From Pyropia yezoensis (taxonomy: Eukaryota > Rhodophyta > Bangiophyceae > Bangiales > Bangiaceae): a stretch of 64,000 bases of DNA. The DNA is taken from contig CM020618.1 of the NCBI GenBank assembly GCA_009829735.1, positions 23,235,346 to 23,299,345 of the forward strand. Reading direction: 5' to 3'. The notes under the pieces are model-generated. The model searched no databases, was not told the origin of the DNA, and worked only from the letters and a program-made list of their open reading frames with translations. Every line of letters starts with the position of its first letter. Position 1 is the stretch's first letter. This document shows, piece by piece, positions 1-11,645 of this stretch. The position numbers were made by a program, and so were the translations under genes.

Positions 1-519
1 CCCCAGCCGCGCCAGGTCCTTGACAAAATGGCTGCCGACGAGCACGCAGTGCTCCCGGTACAGCCGGCCGTGCACCGTCCGCCCATTGTCCAGCTCGTCC
101 ACCACGGGGTTGGCGTACAGCGCCAGCGACGCGGTAAACACAATCACCTCGTACCAGCGGGAGACGGCGGCGAGGAAGGCGTCCACGCGCGGGCGCTTGC
201 GCACAAAAACCATGTGCGTGTCGTTCCCCATCTGCAGGGGCAGCACAAAGTCCGCGTCGGCAAACGGCGTGAACGACGAGTGCACCAGCGTCTCGTCCAG
301 ATCCAACACCAGCGTGATGCGGCGGGCGAGCTCGGGGGTGGCGGGCTCGGGCAGCAGCGGCGCCGTGGGCTCGTAGCTGGGGGTCAGGTTGGCCAGCTGC
401 ATCTGTAGGTGGGGCATCCCGGTCAGGTTGCTGCCTTTGTTCATCACACACGCGCAGAGCCGCTGGAAGAGGTTGCGCTTCTTCTTCCTTACGCCTGCAA
501 CCACCCATCCATCCACGCG

Positions 520-555
<36 letters not shown>

Positions 556-1336
556 TGCACACAAAGACACGACGCACAACACATTCGTGGCCGCGACGGT
601 CAGAACACAACACCATGCGCACACGCAGCCAGGACCGCCACTGTTGTCCAAACAGCGCCACGGTCCTTGCCACGTGACCACACGCGGAAACACAGTCCCC
701 ACACACCCGCCGTCCACGCGGGTCCAACGCTCGACCTCTCCGCCCCCCCTCCCCCACACCCCCCCACACCCCCCCCGCCAACGTACTCTCATCATCCTCG
801 TCGTCCGCCGCTCCCCCTCCACCCGCCCCCCCACCAGACGAGGAGGACGAGGAGAAAAGACGCAGGATGGCCGCCCGCCGCCCCGCCACCGCCCGCTGCG
901 TGTTGGCGCCCGTCGGTACCAGCGCCGCTGCCGGTACCGGCGACGGTGCCACGGAGCTCGTAATGATCGACGCGGGTGGCAGCGGCGCCGCCGCCGCCGC
1001 CGCCCCGCCCGACACGCCACCACCGCCGCCGGCGGTGCCCCCTAATGGCGCCGCCCCTGACGGGGGCGTCACCGCGCCGCCACGGGCAGCAGCAGGGGCA
1101 GCAGCGGCCGACGGGGTAGCGGTGGCGGTTCCAGAGGGGGTGGAGGCAGTGGCGGTTCCAGCGGCGGTTCCGGTGGCAGCGGCAGTGGCGGCCCCTCCAG
1201 AGGCACCGCTCGCCGACGATGAGGGCTGCGGCGCCGGCGGCGGGGACACTCCCGCCGCCGCCGCCGCCGGCACCGCCAGTGTCTTGGCAAGCGACACGTG
1301 ACCACCGGGCGGGGTGGCCACCCCGGCCGTCGCCAT
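1..1336 (-). CDS. SCP/Dullard-like CTD phosphatase (FCP1 homology domain), partial
   Basis: Two exons on the minus strand, 1336-787 and 494-1, with the gene continuing past the left edge. The 292-bp intron has donor GTACGT and acceptor TTGCAG and joins in phase (GAG A / GC GTA). Exon 1 encodes an Ala/Thr/Ser/Pro-rich, probably disordered leader ending in an acidic stretch ADDEDDE. Exon 2 begins with a basic patch RKKKRNLFQRLCAC, like the region ahead of the phosphatase domain in small CTD phosphatases. The FCP1/NIF domain follows, with the catalytic DLDET motif near residues 248-252 followed by LVHSS, and downstream WYEVIVFTAS and HCVLVGSHFVKDL. The family removes phosphate from Ser/Thr, typically of RNA polymerase II CTD or lipin-type substrates, through an aspartyl-phosphate. 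The start at 1336 is the most internal ATG in the open frame. The frame stays open upstream, so a longer leader is possible. The family call is firm; substrate and start are not. Confidence 0.85.
524..552. repeat. (CA)n microsatellite in the phosphatase intron
   Basis: About 14 CA units. On the minus strand it reads as (GT)n about 30 bp ahead of the 3' splice site of the phosphatase intron. Confidence 0.9.
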
Positions 1337-1339
1337 GAT

Positions 1340-1762
1340 GCTCGTCGGCGTTGCCGAGTCGACCCCATCGGCAGCAGCAGCCGCCGCCGCCACCGCCGGC
1401 GGCTGGGGGGCTGCCCCCGCCACAGCGGCAAGGCCGTCGAGCGGCGGCGGCGGGGGCGCCCCTAGCCGCCCCCCCGCCGCCCCCCCCCGGCCGCCCCCCA
1501 CCGTTGGCGCCGCAGCAGCGGCGCCGCCGGCGCCGCCCGCGTCCTCTGCCACACCGCCACCGCCACCACCACCGCCACCGCTGCCGGCGGCGGCGGCGGC
1601 GGCGGCACCCCCGTCCTCCCTCCCCGCCATCAGCCCGCCTGCCCCTCCCCCCCGGTGGGCGTCGCCGTCGGCGGCACCCGCCGCTCGCCGCGGCGCGGGA
1701 GCCACCGCGCCCGGCCCACCGCCGCTGCCGCCGCCGCCGCCGGCTGGCCGTTCCGCCATGAC

Positions 1763-1794
<32 letters not shown>

Positions 1795-2058
1795 GTCGGC
1801 ACCACCCCAGACGCCGACGGAAAGCGCCGCCGCCAACGACGCCGTCGCCGTCGCCGCTGCAGCCGCTGCCGCTGCCGCCGCCGCCGTCGCCGTCGCCGAC
1901 GCCGACGCGCGCCCGCCGGAGGGTCCTGTGGGCGGCCGCGGGGCCCACCCGCAGCGTCAACCGCGGGCGCCGCCAGCGGCCGTTGCCGCCGCAGGCGCGC
2001 GGGCGCGTCTGCCGGCTCACCCCCCCACCCCCACCCCCACCCCCCCCCTCCCCCCCGT

Positions 2059-2089
<31 letters not shown>

Positions 2090-2373
2090 GGCCGCCACCG
2101 GCGCAACCGCCTCCGCCGCCCACCCACCCCCCCCGACGCCCACGCGCGACGCGCGTGTCGTGAGCCCCACCGTACGCCTTTCCCTTTCCACCCCCGCCCA
2201 CCCCCCCCCCCCCCGCCCCCCCCCCCGCCCCCCCCCCCCTCCACTCGACCCCGACCCCGACGCCCACCTCCACCTCCCCACACCACCCCCCCACCTCCCC
2301 ACCCACGCCTCTGCCCCGCCGCGGGCGCCGCGCGTCAGCCGCGGCTGTCGGCGGCTGCGCGCTCCCTCCCCAC

Positions 2374-2406
<33 letters not shown>

Positions 2407-2990
2407 GACTGCCACGTGCGCGGGTGCGGCCGCGAGGCGCAGGCGCGGGCGCGGGCGCGGGCAGAGCGCGATGCACACCCACGCGGAGCGAACGGGTGGC
2501 GGTGGCGGACGGTGCGATGCGGGTCGCGCACCCAACGTCACCCGCCGCCCCCACTCACCCACTTCCCCTCCCCCCCCCCAACGCTCCTCTCAGAACCACC
2601 CGGCGCCAGCCGCGCCTCGGTGGGCCAACCCGCTGCTGGCGGTGGCTCTGACAGCGGCGCGTGCGGTGCACCCCCCCCCACCCCCCCCCCCCACTCCCGC
2701 AGGCGGTCACGCCCCGCCCCCCTTCGCCCTCCCACCCAAAGAGAGCCGCGTGGTGGCACATCAGCCAATAAGAGTTGCGAAAAGGTGGCCTTGGGGGCGG
2801 CTTTGACGGGGGTTTGGGGGGGGGGGGGGCGGCGTTTTCGGGTTGGGTCGGCAAGTGGCAGCAGCGGGTGGGCACCCCTCCCCCCCCATGGGCACCTTCT
2901 GGGGGGGGGATGGTGGGGCCTGCATGCACGCCTCTGGTTGGCCCTGGCCGGTTGAACGGTGCCGCCTGCGCGAACTAAATAGCTGCTAGC
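1340..2990. other. extreme GC low-complexity stretch, no supportable gene
   Basis: CCG/CGG trinucleotide runs and C or G homopolymers of 8-14 bases dominate. Every long open frame on either strand is poly-Pro, poly-Ala, poly-Gly or poly-Arg, which is expected from the composition. It lies upstream of the phosphatase start and may contain its promoter and 5' leader. A CCAAT pentamer sits at 2764-2768. Nothing else is recognisable. Confidence 0.7.
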
Positions 2991-2992
2991 TA

Positions 2993-3443
2993 TTGCAGTT
3001 CTCCCAATTTTGTCCCATGTGGACAAGAGCAAGAGCAAACTGTGTTTGACCAATGATATGACTCAGATGCTGCCTCTCTGGCCAATGACTGCTCTGCATG
3101 GGGGTCCGTTGTTGTACGAACAGTGTGATCGGGGGTTCTCTCGGGATTTCTGACCACTTCGAGGGCAGAACAAGCGCCGGCTGAGCGCTTCGGACTGTTC
3201 TTGACAGAGATGACCTGAGATAAAGGGCCAACCGGCGAGATCCGATGAAAACACAAGAGTGTTTTGACCAACCAGCGTTCGTTGCGAGAGCAGTTGTGGC
3301 CATAGCCAATCATCAGGTTCTTCCGACAGACGTGTTGCAGCACGCCATTGGACAGCCCCCTGCTGCGAGCATGCGATTGGCCCTTGCTCTTGTACACTTG
3401 CTCTTGCTCTTGTCCACATGGGACAAAATTAGGATAACTGCAA
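2993..3443. mobile_element. MITE family M1, copy 1 (TA target)
   Basis: A 451-bp non-coding element with terminal inverted repeats of about 45 bp, starting TTGCAGTTCTCCCAATTTTG at the left and matching the reverse complement of the right end with only a few differences. It is flanked by TA on both sides (2991-2992 and 3444-3445), the signature of Tc1/mariner-type insertion. A second copy in inverted orientation occupies 17765-19085, interrupted by another element. No transposase is encoded; short frames inside it are incidental. Confidence 0.85.
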
Positions 3444-3569
3444 TATCTACATAGCAGGCCGACAACGGAACCGCGGCGGGGACCCCGATTGCATATTTAG
3501 CATTGCAGGAGGACAGTGACACAGCTGTAAATGGGGGTGCACGCACAGTCAAAGCTCATCGTTGTCCCC

Positions 3570-3779
3570 CAGGTACAATCTTTCTCCATTGTTGGGCACC
3601 CTTTGTGGCGACCGTAAGCCCAAGGATTGTCACTTGATTCCGCCCTCTGATTGGTCGGTGACAACGATCGAATGCTGACACATGCGTTAATCGCACCGTA
3701 GAGGTCGGTCGACCTGCATTGGTTACTAGACACCGTGCCCAAGAAAGGATGTCACAGCAATGGAGAAAGACTGTACCTG
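3570..3779. repeat. foldback repeat with 22-bp inverted ends
   Basis: The left end CAGGTACAATCTTTCTCCATTG (3570-3591) is repeated in inverse at 3758-3779 with one mismatch. The 166-bp centre has no recognisable gene. It could be a small MITE; no clear target duplication is seen. Confidence 0.5.
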
Positions 3780-3789
3780 TACGTCAGTG

Positions 3790-4035
3790 TAATGTCGAGA
3801 TTTCATCAAGCTGCTGGTCGTGCAGCGGTTGGCCGACGGTGTGTCCCACCAGAACGTGCAGTTTGTACCAGGGGTTTTCAAGGGTATATGGGCCAAGGGT
3901 AGTACCCGAGTATCTGGCCAAGAGCATCTGGCTACCCATGGCCATCCCTGGCTACTGCCTGGATACCCACTCGGCCGGGCGAGTGAGTATCTGCTACTCA
4001 CTCCGGACCTCCGCAAGAGTATGGGGAACAAATAC
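3790..4035. repeat. dispersed repeats R2 (3790-3869) and R3 (about 3868-4035)
   Basis: The segment 3790-3869 recurs at 17703-17764 (shared ATTTCATCAAGCTGCTG and ACCAGAACGTGCAGTTTGTA). The adjoining segment recurs in inverted, diverged form at about 11325-11545 (shared CCAGGGGTTTTCAAGGGTA and CCGAGTGAGTAT). Neither encodes anything recognisable. Confidence 0.6.
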
Positions 4036-4039
4036 ACAA

Positions 4040-5780
4040 CTCAAGTCCTCGTGGAAAGGGCACATGCCCATATTGCTGGAAGGCCGTTCACGTGGCGCGT
4101 CTGCGCGGGTCTCACAGTTCATCCAGTGGTGTCCGGCGCGTCTGGCTTGGTCACAGCGGGGTACGTGGCTGGCCTGTCGCCAGTCGCGGCGACTTCCCGC
4201 CGCTGGGTTGCTCCTGCGCCAGCCGACAGGGCCGCCGAGGCGTGGGGACGACTGGCTTGGGCACTCGTCGCACTTGGCTGCGGCGTTGGCTGCGTTGCAA
4301 GGCGGCGTCGCGCCGCGTGCGCATGGCGACCTGGCGCAGCGGACGAGCCTGTGGGGCGGCTGGGAGATCCTGGGGCTCCCCCTGTCCGCGGATCCAGTAG
4401 CGTGGGGTCCTGGACCGCTGCAGCGCAAGGCAGCTGGCTGCGTGGGCCTGTGGCGGTTGTGGCCGGACCCACGGTCCGGGCGTCGGGAGGGGGGGGCGTG
4501 GGCACCACCAGCGCCGACGTCTCCCGTGAGGAACGGCGCAGGGCGGGTGCCCGACGGTCTCACCGTTGCCTCGCGTGCTGCCTGAGGTACGGTTGAGGCG
4601 GCTTCCTGGCGCCCGCCTCGCCACCGGCAGTGCCACCAAGCCCCACCTAGGCCACACTTGTCGCCTCTCGTGGCGGCAGTTATGTTTGAAGGCTTGCCCG
4701 CAGCACCAGTGACAGCAGCGGCGGAGACGGCATCGATGGCGTCCATGTCGGCTGAGGCAGCGCGCACGTCGCTGCCGGCTTCGTGACGGCGTTGCGGCGT
4801 TGGTGGCCGAGGCGTCGCTGTTCCCCTGCTCTCCCTCGCATGCTCGAGTATGCTTCTTACGACGGGGCGGCATGAGGTCGCTGCGCAGGCTCCCCCCTCA
4901 CCTTTCTTTGTCCCGGTGACCCCCCTGCCGCTGCCCTCCCATTGCGCGGCGGTAGCGGCGGTGTCGGCGGGGGTTACGGGTGTGCGGCGGAGGGGGGCGT
5001 GAGCGGTGGCGTTGGGGGGGGGGGGAACTCGCCGGCGGCTGCGTCGGCGACGGACGACGGGACGGTACTGCGGTGGAGGACGACAACCGGCCTCCCGCGG
5101 GCGGCGGCGAGCGGCCGCGATAGGGACAGGACGTGCCGCGGCGCGCCCGGCAAACGCGGCTGTGGCCTGTCATCGCCCGCCTCCAACGGCAGTGCGGAAC
5201 AGGGCGCGGCCTGCGTGGCTGCTGTCCTATACCAACTCGGGCGAGGAGCTGAGGAAAGTGACGGGGAGGTGGGATGGGGAGAGGAGACGGCGGGGGGGGG
5301 GGGTGCTGCGTCGCTTCCGCCGCCGCGTGGCCACATTCGGGTGGTGCGGACGGCTGGGTTGCTGTGATGGTATTCGACGCAATCCCCGTCGGGCCGGCGC
5401 CGCTGCTTGACGCGCTGGCGCCGCGGCTCCTGCCGGAGCTCGTGTACCACGCGCAGGCAGTTACTGGGCGCTGAGGTGGTGGCGGCAGCGGCGGCTGAGG
5501 CCGCGCTCGCGGCGGTGGTCGCGCCGCGCCGCGCGTGACAAGAGGCCCATGCCGCCACCGAGTTGGCCTCGCCGGGGTGCCCTTAGCAGCAAGCTGCAGC
5601 CGCCGCCGCGGTGGGTGCCGTGGTGGCTGTTGCACCCAAGGTGCTTGGCTTCGCTCTCAAGCAGCGTCGCCAGGACGCGGCCGCTCTCAGCGGCGTCGGC
5701 CACGACGACGGCGACTATGGCGCGGAGTCAGCGGTAAATGCGACGGAGGAGGGATTGTTGGTGGTGACGGCGGCGGTGGC

Positions 5781-5821
<41 letters not shown>

Positions 5822-7500
5822 CGCGGCGACCTCGGCGGGGCGGGCTGCGGTACCCTGCGGGGTGGGGCCTACAAAACGGGCGGGGTAAAGAGGAGGATGG
5901 GGGTGCGTGCGGCGCCCGCGGCGGGTCTCGTTGGGGGCAGCGGTTGGCTACGTCGGGGGCGACTGCGGCAGCGAGCTGGCGGCGGCTGCTGTCAAAGGCT
6001 GGCGGGAGGGCGGTATGGGCGGTGGGAAGGGATGGGGTCGGGGGGGGCGAGGCTGACTATGGCAGGTACAGTCGCCTGCTCGCCACGACGGCAGCGGCGG
6101 CTGGCTGGAGCTAACTTTGCGCCTTTTTGAAGTGGCGAGGGGGGCGGTGGCGACGGGAGGGAGCCCCTCAAAGGTCCACCCGCGACGGCATGATCGGCGG
6201 GCGCGCCCTCCCGCCTCGGTTAGAGGCGGCGTCCCGCGCCGGGCGGTTGCTGCCCCAGTCGCAGCGTCCCCCAGCTCACCGCCGGCGGGGCCGCCGGCGC
6301 TTGCCGCGTCAGACGGTGCCGCGGACGGCCGTTGACCAATGTGGCTACCCTGATGTCTGCCCTCCCCACCCCCACCGACAAACAAACAAAACATTATTGG
6401 AAACAACGGCACCGTATCCGGCCAGAGGAAGAGAGGGGCTCTGTCGCCTCGGCGGCCGACGTGGGGGGGGACGGCAGGCCACACTCACGAGGGCCCACCC
6501 TCCCAGTGGCGGCGGGGCCTCGACGGCGCCGCTACGGCGGCGCCCCGAGACGCAGCCACCACCGACACGCTGACGCCCCCGCCGCGGCAGCGGCCGCCAG
6601 TCGTCATGGGTGGCGGCTCGCCCATCAGTCCCAAACTTTTGTCTTTGTCGGCGCTCCTCCCAGTCGCATCCTTCAATTCCCCCCCGTCCTCTCGCCGCGC
6701 CACCCCGGTGAGACTGCCGGAGACAACGAGGTCCCTGCGCCCCTGCACCCTTCCCGCTCTGTTGCGCGTTACAGAGTGTGACAGTGCCGCCCGCGGGACA
6801 GAAGACCGCCCGGGCTCGCCCACCGACGTGGAGCGGCGATGGGACTATGTGACAGTCCAGTGGTGGTCACTATGTACGAGACCGTGCTCGCACTGGTCGG
6901 CTACCAGACGTCCACCCTGGTGGACTCTGGGCACTGCTCGTACCGGCGGGGGAGGCGGGTGCACGGGTGTGCGGCGCCCAACTGAATGCCCCACACTCTC
7001 GCGTCTCGGCTCAACGACTGTCCCCGCGGCCGCGTGACGCACTCCAAACAGCGTCACGCGGTGGCGGGCTGCATCGCTTGGTCCTACGGGATCCTGGCGG
7101 AGATGGCCGCCGCCGTGCGCGCGGCCGCGGCCACCGTGGACCGTCACGCCGCCGACCCGGTGGCGGTTGTCCCACCAGCGGTATCGGCGGTGGCGGACCC
7201 GACAGCGCCGCCGTCGCGGTGCTGGCTGTGGCGGCGGCGGAGAGGACCAAGGCCAAGCTGCGCCACAAGTCGGCGCTGCTATGTGACTGAGAGTGAGCGG
7301 TAGACGCGGCTTTTTACCTCGACGGGTGTACGCCTGTGCAACTTCTGCTGAAACACGTACTGCTTCCCGCCGTGCTCACTGTGCCCATCGTCGCTGCGAG
7401 CTCCCTGCCGCGGCCAGTGGCTGACTCAGTCGTGGGCTGGCACCCCACAGGGTACCTGCGGTAGTTGCTTACTCCGGTAACGGGGGGGGGGGGCGGGTTC
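4040..7500. other. GC-rich block with broken Ala-rich coding-like pieces
   Basis: No complete gene can be supported. Short plus-strand pieces look like protein rather than random composition, for example around 5368-5470 (FDAIPVGPAPLLDALAPRLL), 5620-5790 (KVLGFALKQRRQDAAALSG), 6870-6950 (MYETVLALVGYQTSTLVDSG) and 7060-7290 (CIAWSYGILAEMAAAVRAA, then in another frame ERTKAKLRHKSALLCD). They lie in different frames separated by stops. A decayed gene or a heavily interrupted one would look like this. A poly-CGG run sits at 5778-5822. Confidence 0.4.
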
Positions 7501-8237
7501 ATGAGGCCTGTGGCCTGAGCGCGCTCGTTGTGATGCCCGCCGCGGAGCGGCGCGGGGGGGGGTACTGTCAGTGGGGAGGAGGGGCGGGGGGTCTAGCTGA
7601 ATAGCCAACGCAGGGATTCCGGAGTACTCCACAGGCCAGTCCGAACCAAGACATGCCTTCGACCCTATCGCTCGATCTCTTATGCAGCACCTGCAGCAGA
7701 TCGTAGAACAGTGTTAGCGCCCCCTTCAACCAACCCGCTCTCTAGCCGTACCTCCGCGCTTCCCACGTGTACTATCTCGTAGCTTGCCTGCGCTCGGGAC
7801 GTCGCCACTAGAATGGCGTTTTGCTCACTCTGTCCATCGTGGTTGTTGCTCTCGAGTACTCGTCGCTTCGAGAGCGGGCAATGCTGCAAGCTTCACGTGC
7901 TGGTGGGACGAGCACCGCGCCTGGCAGACCCAGAGTCTCGTTCCTCAACTCCAGCCCCTGCAACCGTGCGTAGGCGTGGAGTCGACAGCGCTCAACGATA
8001 GTTGCCAAAACCGCGAGGGAGTCGATCTTGCGGACACTGACGGCACTATCAGACGGCGCCTGTACGTTTGGGTGATTGTAGCAGCGTCGTGTGCTTTTCC
8101 AACTCACGCAGCCACCCCGCCCTCTTACCCTCGCTCTCCCCCGCTCGTCAAACACTCCTTCACCACACTCGTGCTCGCCCAAACGCCCACAACCAAAGCA
8201 CTCTTCCACGTCCCGCCTCTCCAGCCCACCGCTCCAT
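7501..8237. other. no gene seen downstream of the hAT transposase
   Basis: Moderate GC with no frame resembling a known family. This stretch should contain the 3' flank and one terminal inverted repeat of the hAT element if the element is complete. I could not pair a convincing terminal repeat here with one beyond 10866. Confidence 0.4.
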
Positions 8238-10865
8238 CTAGTCCTCCGCCTCTGATCCGTCAGAGGATGACTCCGACTCGCTGACCTGAGAGCCGTCAGC
8301 CATAGCGTCACGCAACTTGCTGGCGTCTGCGTGGGAGAGCCGGGGAGTCGCGTCTAACTTCCGGGGGAGCAGGCCGGCGTTGTCCTTGATGAGACAGTGC
8401 ATCTCAAGATGCTGCGCCAGCATGCAAGACCGCTCCTTGCGCATGATGCTGCCCGCCTGGGAGAAGTCGCGCTCGCTGGCAGCAGAGCTGCCTACTGCTC
8501 CGAGCGCCGCACAAGCAACCAAGTGCAGCGTCGAGAACCGGCCCCGGTGTGTCCTCCAGAACGCCAAAGGATCACCCGGCTTGGCCGACGCCGCCACGCT
8601 CATGCATTCATGCAGCTCCGCTTTGGCGATGGCCGCCTTGGTGTCCCTGACCGGCGGAGCGTCCCGAGTGTCCTCCTCGTCCATGAAGTCCGTCAGACAT
8701 GACCAACGCGCAGGGGATGGCACTGCGGAGGTCGGTGGGGGGGCGTTGTCAGCTGCGGGGACCGCAGGCTGCGCCAGACGGTCGCACAGGAGTCGCACTT
8801 CCACTAACGCCCGGTCGCACAAGCCCGTATCACCCAGCATCAGACCGATAGCCTTGAATATCTTGCTGCCTCCTGGAGACAGCAACGTGCTCACCAAAAC
8901 AGGTGCAGCTTTCAGCAGGTTCTTCGTCTCGTCTTGAGCGTTGAAGAAGCGCTCGTCCATCTTCTGGCGCATCACAAATAAAGCCTGGCTGGCCTCGATG
9001 CACAGGACGTCTCGACCGGCGCCCGCATGGACGTGCCGCCGCTCCGCGTGGTAAAGGCGATTGTCGACATCGATCACAAGCTCGCCGGGGTGCTCCTGGC
9101 AGTACGCTTGCATCGCGTTCTTTCCTGTAGCGAGGGCGGGACCTGGAGGGCACGGAACAAGGAAGCTGTCAGCAAAAACAAAGCGACGCAAAGCACACAT
9201 GGCACCAAAAGCGACAGAAACGGGGTCAGTGCCACTCTGACTGCGGATCGTTACCTCCATAGCGCCCCTCAAGACGCCCAGCACTTGGCGTAGTACGTTC
9301 CAGTCGTCGCTCGTAAGGCGATGCTTGCGTGCCCTCGCGCTCGCGTCCACAGAGTTGAAAAACGCGGCCAATCGGAGGTACAAAGTATAAAGACGGGCGA
9401 GGGCGTCATGCGTCGAGGTCCACCTTGTGGCGACATCAGGCACAATGCTTCGGTACGTCTCGTCTCCCGGTACGCTAAGGTTGCGGAGGGAGGATACACT
9501 GCTGTCCGAGTGGTTAAAGTGCCCAAGGAGCTTCCGGACGCGGCTAAGCAGCATCTTGGCGCCAGGGTTTCGGCTGCGGCGGCGGGGGCGCCTACGGTTG
9601 GCCATGGTGGGCGTCGGGGAGCTTCGTGTCGGCAGCTCGTTGTCGTGCCCGCGCGCCTCGTCGTCCACGTCATGGACGCCTCCCACGGCCTCTTTTGTCT
9701 CGCCGAGGGCATCCAACACCGTGTTGTGCAGGGAGTGGGACATGCACGGCATCCACGGCGCAACCAGACGCCGCATTGCCTTCCGGACGTTGGCGCCCGA
9801 GTCTGTCGTAGTTGAGCCCAGGTCCTCCAGTCCGAGCCCAAAGTACTGCAGCCGACTCGTAAACCAGCGCAGGATGGTGTCATTGGTGTGCTTCCCGCGG
9901 AAGACGGAAATGCCAAGAGGCATGACCTCCATTGTCGTAGTCACAGGGTCGACGAAGCGCAGAACGATGGATCCGTAGGACACGCGGCTGTGTCGCTCTG
10001 TCCAGAGGTCCATGACAGCGTGCGCGAACGGAAGTCCATTGTAGAGCTCCTTGACCTGTTTCGCGCGGGATCGGACGCGGTCGAGAACAGCGCCATATAG
10101 CTCAGCCAGGAGGTGCAACATGGTGTTTGGGGACGGGGTGGAATAGGTGCTCGACAAGTCACTGACAAATTCATCCACATACCGGTTCGAAGTCAGTACG
10201 TGCGGAGATTGTGTCATCACAAGCATCAGAACAAATCTCAGATTATGCAAGCGCTGGTCAGGAGACAAAAAGCGAGTGATGCTGCCGTCAACCACCCTCT
10301 TGCTACGAGTGCCTCCCGTAGGGTTCTTGCAGATGTGCAGCGCGGCCCGAGCATGCACCATCTGCTTCAGCACGGAGCCATCACCCCTGGAGACGTTCTC
10401 GAAGTGCTTGACCGCGTTGCTTATCGCTCCCTTGGGCATATACAGGGTAGTTGAAGCGCCCAGCCCAGCACAGAGGCGGCACCAGCCAAGTAGGTCACCG
10501 TCCGTGCCCTCATCCTGGCAGTAGATCTCAAAGAAAGACCAGGCGACGGAACGTAATTTGCGGCTGCGCGTCAAGTCCGCATGCGACATCCAGGAAAAAG
10601 AGACGTTGCCACGAGAGAGCTCATCAGGACGAGTCAGAGACGAGGCCGTGGACGCTGCGTTCACTATCGCATCCACGCCGTCTTCATCAGAAGAGTCGGG
10701 CGCGCCGCGCTTGCGGCCGCGCGGCGATCTAGGGCCAGAGCTTCCACTGGCTGGACCGGCAACTGCCACACTATCACTCGCTACGCTGGATGGAGCAATA
10801 AAAGGCAGGCCACTAGGATGCGGGGCGCGGGAAGTAGACGGTGGTGGGGTACCAGAGGTAGACAT
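8238..10865 (-). CDS. hAT-superfamily transposase, intact frame
   Basis: A single uninterrupted frame of 875 residues. Residues 1-65 are Ser/Pro-rich and contain a basic stretch (PRGRKRGAPDSSDEDG) that may be a nuclear signal. A degenerate BED-like zinc-binding segment follows (WCRLC near 128 and paired His further on). The middle carries the hAT catalytic core hallmarks, including TTTDSGANVRKAMR and CMSHSLHNTVLDAL. The carboxy-terminal hAT dimerisation region is clear: FWRTHRGRFSTLHLVACAAL, then SSAASERDFSQAGSIM and the conserved R and L residues. hAT transposases excise and reinsert elements with 8-bp target duplications. Terminal inverted repeats were not identified, so either an autonomous element with diverged ends or a domesticated copy is possible. 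No introns are needed. Confidence 0.9.
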   Translation of the reverse strand: MSTSGTPPPSTSRAPHPSGLPFIAPSSVASDSVAVAGPASGSSGPRSPRGRKRGAPDSSDEDGVDAIVNAASTASSLTRPDELSRGNVSFSWMSHADLTRSRKLRSVAWSFFEIYCQDEGTDGDLLGWCRLCAGLGASTTLYMPKGAISNAVKHFENVSRGDGSVLKQMVHARAALHICKNPTGGTRSKRVVDGSITRFLSPDQRLHNLRFVLMLVMTQSPHVLTSNRYVDEFVSDLSSTYSTPSPNTMLHLLAELYGAVLDRVRSRAKQVKELYNGLPFAHAVMDLWTERHSRVSYGSIVLRFVDPVTTTMEVMPLGISVFRGKHTNDTILRWFTSRLQYFGLGLEDLGSTTTDSGANVRKAMRRLVAPWMPCMSHSLHNTVLDALGETKEAVGGVHDVDDEARGHDNELPTRSSPTPTMANRRRPRRRSRNPGAKMLLSRVRKLLGHFNHSDSSVSSLRNLSVPGDETYRSIVPDVATRWTSTHDALARLYTLYLRLAAFFNSVDASARARKHRLTSDDWNVLRQVLGVLRGAMEVTIRSQSGTDPVSVAFGAMCALRRFVFADSFLVPCPPGPALATGKNAMQAYCQEHPGELVIDVDNRLYHAERRHVHAGAGRDVLCIEASQALFVMRQKMDERFFNAQDETKNLLKAAPVLVSTLLSPGGSKIFKAIGLMLGDTGLCDRALVEVRLLCDRLAQPAVPAADNAPPPTSAVPSPARWSCLTDFMDEEDTRDAPPVRDTKAAIAKAELHECMSVAASAKPGDPLAFWRTHRGRFSTLHLVACAALGAVGSSAASERDFSQAGSIMRKERSCMLAQHLEMHCLIKDNAGLLPRKLDATPRLSHADASKLRDAMADGSQVSESESSSDGSEAED

Positions 10866-11645
10866 GGCTCAGACGGTGGTGGTGAACGAAACCGGCGGAG
10901 GTCAAGCGGGGGGGGTGGCCGTACGGTAGCGGAAGCAAGTGAGCGAGCAGCAAAGGACGAGCGAGACGGACGGAGTGGGTCAGCGCAGCAATGGGCCGTG
11001 CGAAGCAGGATCACAGTTGTGCGGTAGATTATGGACTTTTAACGGCCGCAGCTGCGTGTCTCACAAGCAGCCTATTGGGCCGAGGATGGCCGCAGGTCCT
11101 GCGCTCGTACGTCAGATAGGCACCCTACGTATTGCCAGGGAGGCTGTTCTGGCAGTGGCTGACGCTTGTCGGTTGCGAGCAGGCGTGACAACCGCCTGTG
11201 GTTCGAACCGAGGTCCACCCGTTGGCGCGCCGCTGAATGTCAGGAAGTACTCCAGAGACGCGCCCTGATTGGTGACGAGCTGCAACAGGCCCTCAATCAT
11301 CTTTGGCGTGCCGTCGCCAAACACCCGGGTGTCTGATACTCACTCGGCCACGGGGGCACGATACTCTTGGCGTTCGGACGTCAAGGGTATATACCCTTGC
11401 GAGATACTCTTGAGCTCTGGCACTTGGTCAAACACCCGGGGGAAAAAACGGGCCCACTGTCAGCCGGTACCCATGGGTCCAGCGAACAGCTGAAACCATA
11501 CTCGGAGCCCAAACTGCTACCCTTGAAAACCCCTGGTTTGTACTGGATATCTTGGGGGCTCCGATAAGGACACGTCTGGCCCACCACACAACTCTGCTTG
11601 TGGACGCTACAAGACGACCACAGACTCCACTCCTCCTAAAAAAAG
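10866..11645. other. spacer between hAT transposase and BTB-like gene, with inverted copy of repeat R3
   Basis: No gene is supported. About 11325-11545 is a diverged inverted copy of the repeat at 3868-4035. The stretch just right of it (11537-11645) is shared with the 3' flank of the duplicated BTB-like fragment at 19112-19230 (both contain TAAGGACA, GTCTGGCCCA and GCTTGTGGACGCTACAAGA). Confidence 0.55.

Noticed and set aside
792..2531. 579-codon minus-strand frame and the overlapping 445- and 383-codon plus-strand frames
   Set aside because: Poly-Arg/Gly/Pro/Ala frames produced by CCG/CGG repeats. The real minus-strand exon there uses a different frame, shown by its splice phase with the phosphatase domain.
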